NCBI GenBank assembly: GCA_046541015.1
Contig: JBKHEA010000028.1
Span: forward strand, 1 to 9,931
Origin: Liberiplasma sp046541015
GTDB lineage: Bacteria > Bacillota_I > Bacilli_A > Izemoplasmatales > Izemoplasmataceae
Reading direction: 5' to 3'
Length of the DNA stretch: 9,931 bases
In this document: one piece after another, positions 1 through 5,788 of the stretch
Numbering within the stretch: the first letter of the stretch is position 1
Layout: the number at the start of each line of letters is the position of its first letter
Position numbers and translations under genes: made by a program
The notes under the pieces: generated by a model
Told to the model about the DNA's origin: nothing
The model's input: the letters and a program-made list of their open reading frames with translations, nothing else
Database searches by the model: none

Positions 1-1199
1 TAAGAATTACCTTCTTCAATATGTAAGCCACCTTGAGATAATTGGATATGCCACCAAGCATCGCCTAAATCCGTTAAGTCTGCGATGAGTTCACCTTCAA
101 CAACGCTCATCTGTCCTTCTCCTACAGGGAAGTCAAACGTCCATCCGACATTACCATTTTCAAAGTCTGCATTAAAGATTGAACTTGGGTCATCTTGACC
201 TAAAATGACTTCTACAAAACGGTTATAAACCGTAAGTTTGCCATCATGTTCAACAAGATATTGAACAATATAAGGGGTGTTATTTGCAACATTTGTTTTT
301 ACTAAACCAACAACACTAATACTACTTGTAAGATCCGTTGAATCAACACTTGCACTAACCCCTTCAAGTGGATCAAAGGTTTCACCAATCACAACAACTG
401 TATCTTCAACCCCATCAAAGGTTACATCAGTATCTTCAAGGGTAACACGTTCGATACTGACTTCATTAATGGTAACATCCGTTCCTGTATCATCTTCACC
501 AATTTGTCCTAAATAAATAACAAACTTAGCCGTTTCGATTGAACGGTCACTCGTATAAATAAATTCATACGTTTCTAAAGTATCACTTAACTCAAACGCA
601 ACATTCCCACCTGGTAACATCGCATACCCATCTGCGGTATCTTCCATACCAAGTCCAAGACGTTTAGCGGTATCACTTTTCGCTTCAATGCTAAAGCGAT
701 AGGTTTCACCTTCTGTGATAGTAACCATTTGATGAACCTGAATTTGCCACCACTGTGAACCAGCACTTGAAATATCTGCGACTAACATGTCATCAACCAC
801 ACTAAAATCAGCACTACCACCTGGTGTATCAAAGGTCCATCCACCTGTATCTAACCCAAAGTCTCCATTATATAAAGCAAATGGATCACTTGTTTCAAAT
901 ACAACCGTGATAAAACGGTTTACTGTAGTTGTTTTTCCTTGACTATCTGTAACACTATAAGTAATTACATGTTCACCTAAGATTAAACTATTTACAAAGC
1001 CTTCAGTTTCAATCTCACTTGTTAAGTCATTGCCATCATAATCTGTAGCACTAACGCCTTCAAGTGGATCAAACTCTGACCCTTGTAAAATGGATTCATC
1101 TATAACCCCACTAAAAGTAGGCGCATCGTATTCGCGACTACACGCTGCAAGGCTAATGACTAATACACTTAAAACAATTGCTAAAAATACTTTTTTCAA
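1..1199 (-). CDS. Surface lipoprotein with tandem Ig-like and carbohydrate-binding-like units (3' end outside window)
   Basis: This encodes a secreted lipoprotein, probably displayed on the outer face of the membrane, where it would bind a polysaccharide or glycan. The visible 399 residues start with a lysine-rich signal peptide (KKVFLAIVLSVLVISLAAC), and Cys20 lies in a LAAC lipobox. Ig-like unit A spans about 27-101. A CBM4/9-like jelly-roll region follows at about 108-252, with NGDF at 111, GWTFD at 120 and the WW pair at 150-151. Ig-like unit B spans about 255-333. A second CBM-like region begins at 341 (NADF at 343, WW at 382-383) and is cut by the window edge. The start is TTG at 1199-1197, seven bases after a strong AAGGAGG; the nearby ATG at 1204 hits TGA after one codon. 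A catalytic domain such as a glycoside hydrolase may lie beyond the window, but none is visible. The domain names are recognised from sequence pattern only; the lipoprotein call is secure. Confidence 0.85.
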   Translation of the reverse strand, partial: MKKVFLAIVLSVLVISLAACSREYDAPTFSGVIDESILQGSEFDPLEGVSATDYDGNDLTSEIETEGFVNSLILGEHVITYSVTDSQGKTTTVNRFITVVFETSDPFALYNGDFGLDTGGWTFDTPGGSADFSVVDDMLVADISSAGSQWWQIQVHQMVTITEGETYRFSIEAKSDTAKRLGLGMEDTADGYAMLPGGNVAFELSDTLETYEFIYTSDRSIETAKFVIYLGQIGEDDTGTDVTINEVSIERVTLEDTDVTFDGVEDTVVVIGETFDPLEGVSASVDSTDLTSSISVVGLVKTNVANNTPYIVQYLVEHDGKLTVYNRFVEVILGQDDPSSIFNADFENGNVGWTFDFPVGEGQMSVVEGELIADLTDLGDAWWHIQLSQGGLHIEEGNS

Positions 1200-1206
1200 G
1201 ACATTT

Positions 1207-1213
1207 CCTCCTT
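1207..1213 (-). promoter_or_regulatory. Ribosome binding site fixing the TTG start of the lipoprotein
   Basis: AAGGAGG lies on the minus strand, seven bases before TTG at 1199-1197. It decides the start: the only nearby ATG (1204-1202) is in another frame and runs straight into TGA, whereas TTG opens the signal peptide with LKK. Confidence 0.85.
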
Positions 1214-1214
1214 A

Positions 1215-1253
1215 TGGTAAAACTATTTAATTTATTTTACCACTATTTTACCA
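1215..1253 (-). repeat. TGGTAAAAT repeats over the lipoprotein promoter (candidate operator)
   Basis: On the minus strand, TGGTAAAAT occurs at 1253-1245 and again at 1242-1234, a repeat distance of 11 bases or about one helical turn. An inverted copy (TGGTAAAAC on the plus strand, 1215-1223) lies between them and the ribosome binding site, giving 8-base arms TGGTAAAA/TTTTACCA around the start of transcription. The first copy coincides with the -10 element, so a protein bound here would block RNA polymerase. The same 11-base tandem is found in the lacI-family promoter. The role as operator is inferred. Confidence 0.5.
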
Positions 1254-1273
1254 CTTGATAAAACACGTGTCAA
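1245..1273 (-). promoter_or_regulatory. Promoter of the lipoprotein gene
   Basis: The -35 is a perfect TTGACA (1273-1268). A 17-base spacer separates it from the -10 TAAAAT (1250-1245), which is preceded by TGG and so also forms an extended -10. The predicted start of transcription near 1238 leaves a leader of about 40 bases. A second TGGTAAAAT (1242-1234) sits right at the predicted start site. Confidence 0.85.
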
Positions 1274-1347
1274 TCATATTATGAAAGCACTAACACAACA
1301 CTACTATGGCATTAAGTCGCTTTTTTGGCTAAACATAGCCCTTAAAA

Positions 1348-1359
1348 GTAATCGGTTAC
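1348..1359. promoter_or_regulatory. LacI-family operator-like palindrome
   Basis: GTAATCGGTTAC has a central CG and pairs at 10 of 12 positions, the usual form of a LacI/GalR-family or cre-type operator. Extended on the minus strand it reads TGTAACCGATTACT, which fits the cre pattern TGNAANCGNTNNCA except at the last base. It lies just after the terminator of the LacI-family gene and about 115 bases upstream of the predicted lipoprotein transcription start. Either the neighbouring regulator or a CcpA-like protein could bind it. Which one is not shown by the sequence. Confidence 0.5.
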
Positions 1360-1375
1360 AATTGGTAAAATTCAG

Positions 1376-1399
1376 AAAAAAAACGCTACTCAAGCGTTT
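1376..1399 (-). terminator. Rho-independent terminator of the LacI-family gene
   Basis: The minus strand has a seven-base-pair stem AAACGCT/AGCGTTT with a five-base loop (1392-1388), running into a stretch of eight T (1383-1376). The stem overlaps the last codons and the TAG stop of the regulator gene, so that transcript ends before the lipoprotein promoter and the two genes are transcribed separately. Confidence 0.85.
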
Positions 1400-2402
1400 C
1401 TTCTGAGACTTTAGCTACTGTATTTCTAACGATTAGCTTCGTTGGAGTAATGATTTTTAAAGGAATGTCTCTTCCTTCAATTCGGTCAATTAAAAGTTCA
1501 TAAGCTTTTTCTCCCATTAACTCCGTATAGACTTTAACAGTTGTTAAGGGTGGCAAGGTAAACTCTGCGTTTGTAATATCATTATACCCAATAATACTCA
1601 TATGTTCAGGTACGCGAATGCCCGCTTCATATAATGCGGTTAAGGCTCCTATACTCATCGAGTCATTTCCGATAAAAAAGGCTGTAGGGAGTTCATCACG
1701 ATCAATTATAGACTTCATGACTTTATAGCCATCATGATACGTTCTTCCCCCGTGATAAATATACTTTTCTTCATATAGGCCAATTTTTTCTAAATAACTT
1801 TTTACTAACTTATAACGACTTTCAGCTAAATCGATATGTTTACTTTCTCTAATTTCTTTAACCCCGATAAAGCCTATTTTAGTATGATTGCGTTTCGTTA
1901 AATATTCAATCACTTCTTTAACCGCATTTTCACCATCAAACAAAATCGAATCATATTTATTAAAGTCTGGATCAGAATTAACAAAGACAATGTTATCTGT
2001 TAGTTTTGAAAATGCTTTAATCTCTTGTCGTGTAAAATGCCCTATCCCTATAATACCATCAACGTGTTTAATCTTAGTATAATCATACCCATTAGGATTA
2101 TCATGTAAAACGACCATTTCAACATGTTCATCTTTAATCCGTTTTTCAACCCCTAATCGAATCGATAAATAAAACGGATCTTCTAGTTCTTCTAAGGTAG
2201 TATACATACTAACAACCCCTATCGTATAATGCGTTTTTGCATTACGTTGGGTTAATGTTTTATAATTTAATTCTTCTGCGATTTTTAAGATTAAAGCCTT
2301 TTTTTCATCTGAAACGCGTAAACTTTCATCAAAGTTTAAAACTCTAGATACTGTTCCTATTGAACACTGAGCGCGTTTAGCAATTTCTTTAATGGTTGCC
2401 AT
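1386..2402 (-). CDS. LacI/GalR-family transcriptional regulator
   Basis: A cytoplasmic DNA-binding regulator of 338 residues, the normal length for the family. The N-terminal LacI helix-turn-helix (residues 2-21) is clear: MATIKEIAKRAQCSIGTVSR, then VLN and a hinge around 46-58. The rest is a periplasmic-binding-protein-like effector domain with conserved segments such as DGIIGIG, GNDSMSIGAL and the IIGYND stretch. The text after the hinge (EELEDPFYLSIRLGVE) resembles GalR-type regulators of Firmicutes, so a sugar or oligosaccharide effector is likely but not identified. I chose ATG 2402 over ATG 2408: GGAGGG abuts 2408, whereas 2402 has a seven-base gap and gives the usual MATIK start. The gene has its own promoter and terminator. 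Its neighbour is a carbohydrate-binding-like lipoprotein, its likely target along with itself. Confidence 0.93.
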   Translation of the reverse strand: MATIKEIAKRAQCSIGTVSRVLNFDESLRVSDEKKALILKIAEELNYKTLTQRNAKTHYTIGVVSMYTTLEELEDPFYLSIRLGVEKRIKDEHVEMVVLHDNPNGYDYTKIKHVDGIIGIGHFTRQEIKAFSKLTDNIVFVNSDPDFNKYDSILFDGENAVKEVIEYLTKRNHTKIGFIGVKEIRESKHIDLAESRYKLVKSYLEKIGLYEEKYIYHGGRTYHDGYKVMKSIIDRDELPTAFFIGNDSMSIGALTALYEAGIRVPEHMSIIGYNDITNAEFTLPPLTTVKVYTELMGEKAYELLIDRIEGRDIPLKIITPTKLIVRNTVAKVSEETLE

Positions 2403-2423
2403 ATGCATCCCTCCATTAAAACT

Positions 2424-2443
2424 ATTTTACCAAAATTTTACCA
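2424..2443 (-). promoter_or_regulatory. Promoter of the LacI-family gene with tandem TGGTAAAAT
   Basis: TGGTAAAAT occurs at 2443-2435 and 2432-2424 on the minus strand, 11 bases apart. Each copy reads as an extended -10 (TGn TAAAAT). No good -35 is visible at 16-18 bases from either, so transcription probably relies on the extended -10. With the proximal copy the leader would be only about 15 bases. The same tandem spacing occurs in the lipoprotein promoter, which suggests a shared regulator, probably this gene's own product. Confidence 0.6.
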
Positions 2444-2482
2444 AAAAAGAAAGATGGACTTTATTTTCCTTTTTTACCGCAT

Positions 2483-2508
2483 AAAAAAACCTACCCTAAG
2501 GTAGGTTT
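2483..2508 (-). terminator. Rho-independent terminator of the three-gene operon
   Basis: A nine-base-pair stem AAACCTACC/GGTAGGTTT closes a four-base loop and runs into seven T on the minus strand (2489-2483). The TAA stop of the PrsW-like gene (2509-2507) lies at its foot. It ends the operon before the LacI-family promoter. Confidence 0.9.
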
Positions 2509-3613
2509 AATCTGTATAATCAACAATAATAGCGTGGTTATTATAAACTTCTTCATAACTCGCATGTCTAATAAATAGGATAAAGAATAGTAAGCTTAAT
2601 AAGGCGTAGCCATAATTAAGATAAATATTATAGCCTACTAGATAATTCCAAAATGCATGGATTAAAGAAACCACAATAAACATTTCAATAAATAATGGTT
2701 TAGTGATTTTTTTTATGCTAAAACTATCTAAATTGTTTAGATAAACAAGCGTTCCTGCCAGTATCCCTGTCCAAAAATGATGTCCAATACCAATAAATCC
2801 ATAAAACCCACGGTCAACCACAAGACTTAAAGCTTGATTAATATCAAAAGTTTCAAGCAACATCCAAATACCATAATCCGCTGTTTCAAAGGCATCAAAA
2901 CCAGCACCAATTAAAAAGCCAATCATGATCCCACCTTTAACAGTAATGGTTTTATAATATTTTAACGCAAACACCACCACAACAATTTTTGCGGCTTCTT
3001 CAAGAAATCCTGTGATTAAATCGCCAATTAAACCAAATGGATAACCAGTAATTTCTCTAAATAAATAAGTAAAGACAATACCTAATAATCCCCCAATGAT
3101 GAATAACTTAATCGCATCAAAGGGCTTTATATGTTTTTCTTTATAAAATAAGTAAAGTCCAACAGCTAAAGCGGCTGGTGGGAATATGCTATTTAATAAA
3201 ATGCTTAAAGAAACATTGCCTGTATACTCCGCAAGACTAATGATAATTAAGGTAAGGATTAAGACTTCTATAAGAAAACGATTTGTTTTAAAGGCACGCC
3301 ATACATTTTTTATACCATGTTTAATATATTCATAAATACCCATGTGGTATTCATGATCATAAGGTTTAATGCTTAAAGTTTGCCAAAAATGTTTTGGCGT
3401 GTATTCTTTTATAACTTCATGGTCATCATATTGTTCTAACTCTAATATACCAACTAATGTTTTTTGATCTTCTATAGATAGTGGAATTTCATTTTTTTCA
3501 TATTGTCTTAATGTTGTTTCATCAATCAAAGATAACTGGGACACTTCTTTGATTGAAAGACTCTTATCATAGCGTGCTCGTTTTAATAGCCACTTAGGTT
3601 TTAAGCTATTCAT
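2507..3613 (-). CDS. XRE helix-turn-helix fused to PrsW-type intramembrane protease
   Basis: A 368-residue membrane protein. Residues 5-60 form an XRE-like helix-turn-helix (LLKRARYDKSLSIKEVSQLS, then ETTLRQYEKNEIPL), expected in the cytoplasm. From about 110 to 350 there are roughly eight hydrophobic segments. They carry the PrsW marks: EEAAK (205-209), FETADY (242-247), a histidine motif HHFWTG (278-283) and HAFWN (319-323). The characterised relative PrsW of Bacillus subtilis cuts the anti-sigma factor RsiW at the membrane. The conserved Glu and His residues are present, so the enzyme looks active. A DNA-binding head on this protease is unusual. The ATG lies two bases after the stop of the preceding gene, with GAGGGG nine bases upstream inside that gene, so the two are translated from one mRNA. 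The substrate is unknown. The membrane-protease call is firm, the HTH a little less so. Confidence 0.85.
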   Translation of the reverse strand: MNSLKPKWLLKRARYDKSLSIKEVSQLSLIDETTLRQYEKNEIPLSIEDQKTLVGILELEQYDDHEVIKEYTPKHFWQTLSIKPYDHEYHMGIYEYIKHGIKNVWRAFKTNRFLIEVLILTLIIISLAEYTGNVSLSILLNSIFPPAALAVGLYLFYKEKHIKPFDAIKLFIIGGLLGIVFTYLFREITGYPFGLIGDLITGFLEEAAKIVVVVFALKYYKTITVKGGIMIGFLIGAGFDAFETADYGIWMLLETFDINQALSLVVDRGFYGFIGIGHHFWTGILAGTLVYLNNLDSFSIKKITKPLFIEMFIVVSLIHAFWNYLVGYNIYLNYGYALLSLLFFILFIRHASYEEVYNNHAIIVDYTD

Positions 3614-3615
3614 CT

Positions 3616-4299
3616 TTAAGATCCCCTCTTCACTTTATTTAGTTTTTCTTTAAACCAAACACGAATTTTTTCTCTTTTTGCAAGACGTTTTTGAACGCGT
3701 GCTTCTTTTCTGATTTTCTTTTGTGCAAGACGTTCTTGTTTTTGTTTTTTAATTTGTTCTATTTTTTGATCACGTTTTATTACTTTAGCTTTTTTAAGTT
3801 TTCGTTTAATCACTTTTCTAACGGTTTTAGCTTTAACCGTTGTTGTCATTCCTAAAGCATCTGTTACAAAACATTTTAGTGATTTCGTTTTTATTTTACC
3901 GTAGTTATAATCATTAATAACGGCTAGTAATGAATCAATATCAATCTTAATCTTAATAGAATCTCTTGATGGAATAACAATTTTTCCTTCAAGGGAATAA
4001 TCAATTTGCTTAAGATAGGTTTTATAGTAATCAATGGTTTGATGTTTATACATATAACCTAAAGCAGCTAAACGAGAGTCTGTAAGATTATTATTATAAA
4101 CTAATATTGTAAACATCTCTTTTTGACTGATTGGTTCATATTCAAAATGGGTTGAGATGCGGTACTTTCTACTCGATAAATATTTAGAAAATCCGAAAGT
4201 CTTTATCATAATAATAATTGCAACAAATAATAATACAAGCAATAAAATTAAGACACTAAGTTCAAATACTTCTCTAATAAATTCACTCATTTGATTCAT
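3616..4299 (-). CDS. Single-pass membrane protein with strongly basic C-terminal tail, unknown function
   Basis: I do not recognise a family. The 227 residues contain one membrane segment (about 12-33), a middle region of about 48-156 that reads as alternating strands and helices, and a lysine/arginine-rich, probably helical tail (157-227). The short N-terminus is acidic and the residues after the membrane segment are basic (KYLSSRKYR). By the positive-inside rule the bulk of the protein faces the cytoplasm, where the tail could touch nucleic acid, ribosomes or acidic lipids. The reading frame overlaps the upstream regulator by 17 bases from ATG 4299, or 8 bases from ATG 4290 (residue 4). GGAAG and AAGGG fit both starts, so the exact start is open. 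It sits between an XRE regulator and a PrsW-type protease, which makes it a candidate substrate or partner of the protease. That is inference. Confidence 0.8.
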   Translation of the reverse strand: MNQMSEFIREVFELSVLILLLVLLFVAIIIMIKTFGFSKYLSSRKYRISTHFEYEPISQKEMFTILVYNNNLTDSRLAALGYMYKHQTIDYYKTYLKQIDYSLEGKIVIPSRDSIKIKIDIDSLLAVINDYNYGKIKTKSLKCFVTDALGMTTTVKAKTVRKVIKRKLKKAKVIKRDQKIEQIKKQKQERLAQKKIRKEARVQKRLAKREKIRVWFKEKLNKVKRGS

Positions 4300-5602
4300 C
4301 CCTTTCTTCCTTTGTTAACAAGTGGTTAATAATCTGATTTACCTTAGTGTAGGTTTCATTATTATGATACTTTGTAACAAATTGTGCTTTCTCTTTGAGT
4401 AAATATATAAGAATGTTTAAATCATAAGCGCTTGCTTGACTTAATAAATAATTTAGTTGATCTTGATTTAGTTTATGTGAATACTGTTTTAATAAGTCTA
4501 AGTTCCCTTTAGTAATAGCACTAAGCATGGTGTATTGATAATCAATATTTAAAGTAGAAAGTGAAAAGACATAATCATATAAAGTCGGTAAATCGTTAAT
4601 AATTAATGTCTTTAATAAGTAATTAATGTCTGTAAACAAGCCTTTTTTAATTACTTTTTTAAAGAGTTCTAAATCATTAAGTTTGCTTAAATCTAAGGCT
4701 ACTTGTTGTGCTTGAATAATTTTTAGTTGATATCTTGTATAAGTTTTTTTAGGCATTGCATCAAGCGTCATCATGATACCTTCTTTAAAATGACGTTTAA
4801 TAAATGCTTCCATCATTATAGGGTAATCATTAAAAACATCATAAACTTTAAAATAGGTCTTTAACATTTCAGTAGCTTGATAACTAGCGATTAAATCAAT
4901 CCATTGTTCATTTGTTAATACTTTATATTTTTGATTATAAGGAATTAAATTTAACACTTTGGTTTGTTTAGTAACAATGGCTTTCATCAATGTTTCTACA
5001 AGCGGTTGTTTTTTACTTTGATTAAGTAAAGTCACGATTGCTTTACGCTCTAACTCATCATAAATGATAAACGCACCATTATCGATAGTATAACGGTAGA
5101 TATATTTTTCAACCCCATCAATATTTTTTTCTAGCATGAAGTGTACAAGTTTTAAAGTGATGGCTTTAGCTTGATGATGATAGTCATGAAATAAATCAAT
5201 TCCTGATTCATAAAGGTATTTAAACATATCAACTTTTCCATATTCCATAATGTACTCAATTAATACTTTCCCGTAAAGATCAGGTTCTTTAATGTTTAAA
5301 TCTTTTGGTGAAACTTTCTTTAGTTCATCTAACCCTTTTTTTGTAACTCTTTCATATTCTGAAATTACATCATGCTCTCCACTAGATTTTTGGCTTAAGA
5401 GTTCATCGAGTGATACATTAAAAATCTCAGAGATTTTTACTAAATTTTGCATATCGAATGAACTTTTGCCATTTAGGTTTTGTGATACAGCGGACTTTGA
5501 AATATTAAGTAACCCTGCAAGTTGTTCTTGAGTCATATTACGCTCTTTTAAGAGTTTTTTAATCAATAGTCCAACTTTTACATTATTTATGACATCTGGC
5601 AT
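4283..5602 (-). CDS. XRE-family regulator with long helical-repeat C-terminus
   Basis: A 439-residue protein, much longer than a plain Cro/CI-type regulator. Residues 11-68 are a textbook XRE helix-turn-helix (LLIKKLLKERNMTQEQLAGL, ISKSAVSQNLNGKSS, then SEIFNVSLDELLS). After a charged linker (about 72-110), residues 110-425 read as helix after helix with ankyrin- or HEAT-like phrases (for example AITKGNLDLLKQYSHKL near the end). This suggests a protein-protein interaction scaffold or ligand sensor. I chose ATG 5602, because AAGGAGGG abuts ATG 5608 and leaves seven bases to 5602. It stops with TGA, good evidence for the standard code. It is the first gene of a three-gene operon, and its promoter carries repeated GTTACTTAACTT sites, so it probably represses its own operon. 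The signal it senses is unknown. Confidence 0.88.
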   Translation of the reverse strand: MPDVINNVKVGLLIKKLLKERNMTQEQLAGLLNISKSAVSQNLNGKSSFDMQNLVKISEIFNVSLDELLSQKSSGEHDVISEYERVTKKGLDELKKVSPKDLNIKEPDLYGKVLIEYIMEYGKVDMFKYLYESGIDLFHDYHHQAKAITLKLVHFMLEKNIDGVEKYIYRYTIDNGAFIIYDELERKAIVTLLNQSKKQPLVETLMKAIVTKQTKVLNLIPYNQKYKVLTNEQWIDLIASYQATEMLKTYFKVYDVFNDYPIMMEAFIKRHFKEGIMMTLDAMPKKTYTRYQLKIIQAQQVALDLSKLNDLELFKKVIKKGLFTDINYLLKTLIINDLPTLYDYVFSLSTLNIDYQYTMLSAITKGNLDLLKQYSHKLNQDQLNYLLSQASAYDLNILIYLLKEKAQFVTKYHNNETYTKVNQIINHLLTKEERDESNE

Positions 5603-5623
5603 TGTCATCCCTCCTTAATTTAA

Positions 5624-5652
5624 ATTATAGTGTTACTTAACTTAATAATCAA
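5624..5652 (-). promoter_or_regulatory. Promoter of the XRE / membrane protein / PrsW operon
   Basis: The -35 TTGATT (5652-5647) is separated by 17 bases from a perfect -10 TATAAT (5629-5624). Transcription should begin near 5617, almost on the ribosome binding site AAGGAGG (5616-5610), so the leader is very short. A copy of the repeat GTTACTTAACTT fills the spacer. Confidence 0.88.
5632..5643. promoter_or_regulatory. Candidate operator 1 of the XRE regulator
   Basis: GTTACTTAACTT on the plus strand contains the imperfect palindrome GTTA-CT-TAAC. It lies wholly between the -35 and -10 elements of the operon promoter, where a bound repressor would exclude RNA polymerase. Binding by the adjacent XRE protein is inferred. 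Confidence 0.7.
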
Positions 5653-5658
5653 GACGTT

Positions 5659-5670
5659 GTTACTTAACTT
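5659..5670. promoter_or_regulatory. Candidate operator 2 of the XRE regulator
   Basis: This is an exact second copy of GTTACTTAACTT, 27 bases from copy 1 and just upstream of the -35 element. Its placement suits cooperative repressor binding together with copy 1. Confidence 0.68.
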
Positions 5671-5703
5671 GGCTATTTAATCCTTTGTTATAAGGCAAAA
5701 AGG

Positions 5704-5716
5704 GTTATTAAATAAC
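5704..5716. repeat. Perfect 13-base palindrome upstream of the XRE promoter
   Basis: GTTATTAAATAAC has perfect six-base arms around one base. It lies between candidate operators 2 and 3, in DNA that encodes nothing. Its outer letters (GTTA...TAAC) match those of the XRE operator candidate, but its centre is longer, so it may be a variant site or chance in AT-rich DNA. Confidence 0.35.
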
Positions 5717-5732
5717 TAAAATAACGTTCAGT

Positions 5733-5744
5733 ATTACTTAACTA
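5733..5744. promoter_or_regulatory. Candidate distal operator 3 of the XRE regulator
   Basis: ATTACTTAACTA shares the ten-base core TTACTTAACT with operators 1 and 2. It is 74 bases further upstream, near the helicase terminator, so any role would be through looping or cooperative binding. Confidence 0.45.
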
Positions 5745-5758
5745 TCTTAGTAAATCAT

Positions 5759-5788
5759 AAAAAAGCATAACCAAATTTGGTTATGCTT
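5759..5788 (-). terminator. Rho-independent terminator of the helicase gene
   Basis: A perfect inverted repeat (5763-5788) gives a stem AAGCATAACC/GGTTATGCTT with loop AAATTT, followed on the minus strand by a run of six T (5764-5759). The helicase TAA stop (5783-5781) is inside the stem. The near-perfect symmetry could also allow partial termination on the plus strand, although no plus-strand gene approaches it. Confidence 0.92.

Noticed and set aside
277..516. Open frame on the plus strand inside the lipoprotein gene
   Set aside because: It is the low-complexity Ser/Thr-rich mirror of the lipoprotein coding sequence, with no ribosome binding site and no domain.
1199..1204. ATG at 1204-1202 as start of the lipoprotein
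   Set aside because: It is out of frame with the signal peptide and meets TGA after one codon; TTG at 1199 has better spacing.
1327..1340. Hairpin GGCTA/TAGCC with loop AACA between the LacI-family and lipoprotein genes
   Set aside because: It has a T-run only on its upstream side on the plus strand and an A-run after it on the minus strand, so it is not a terminator in either direction. The stem is only five base pairs.
1888..2082. Open frame on the plus strand inside the LacI-family gene
   Set aside because: It lies wholly within a clear gene on the other strand and shows no protein-like features or start signal.
4283..4285. Reading TGA as tryptophan (Mycoplasma/Spiroplasma code)
   Set aside because: The XRE gene ends with TGA exactly where the next gene begins, and the tryptophans checked in the genes are encoded by TGG. 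The standard code fits throughout.
5292..5531. Open frame on the plus strand opposite the XRE helix-turn-helix
   Set aside because: It mirrors the HTH-coding region, which is firmly supported on the minus strand.
5704..5744. Possible inverted-repeat ends of a mobile element near the XRE operon
   Set aside because: The repeats are short, lie within a promoter region and do not flank a transposase or a target duplication.
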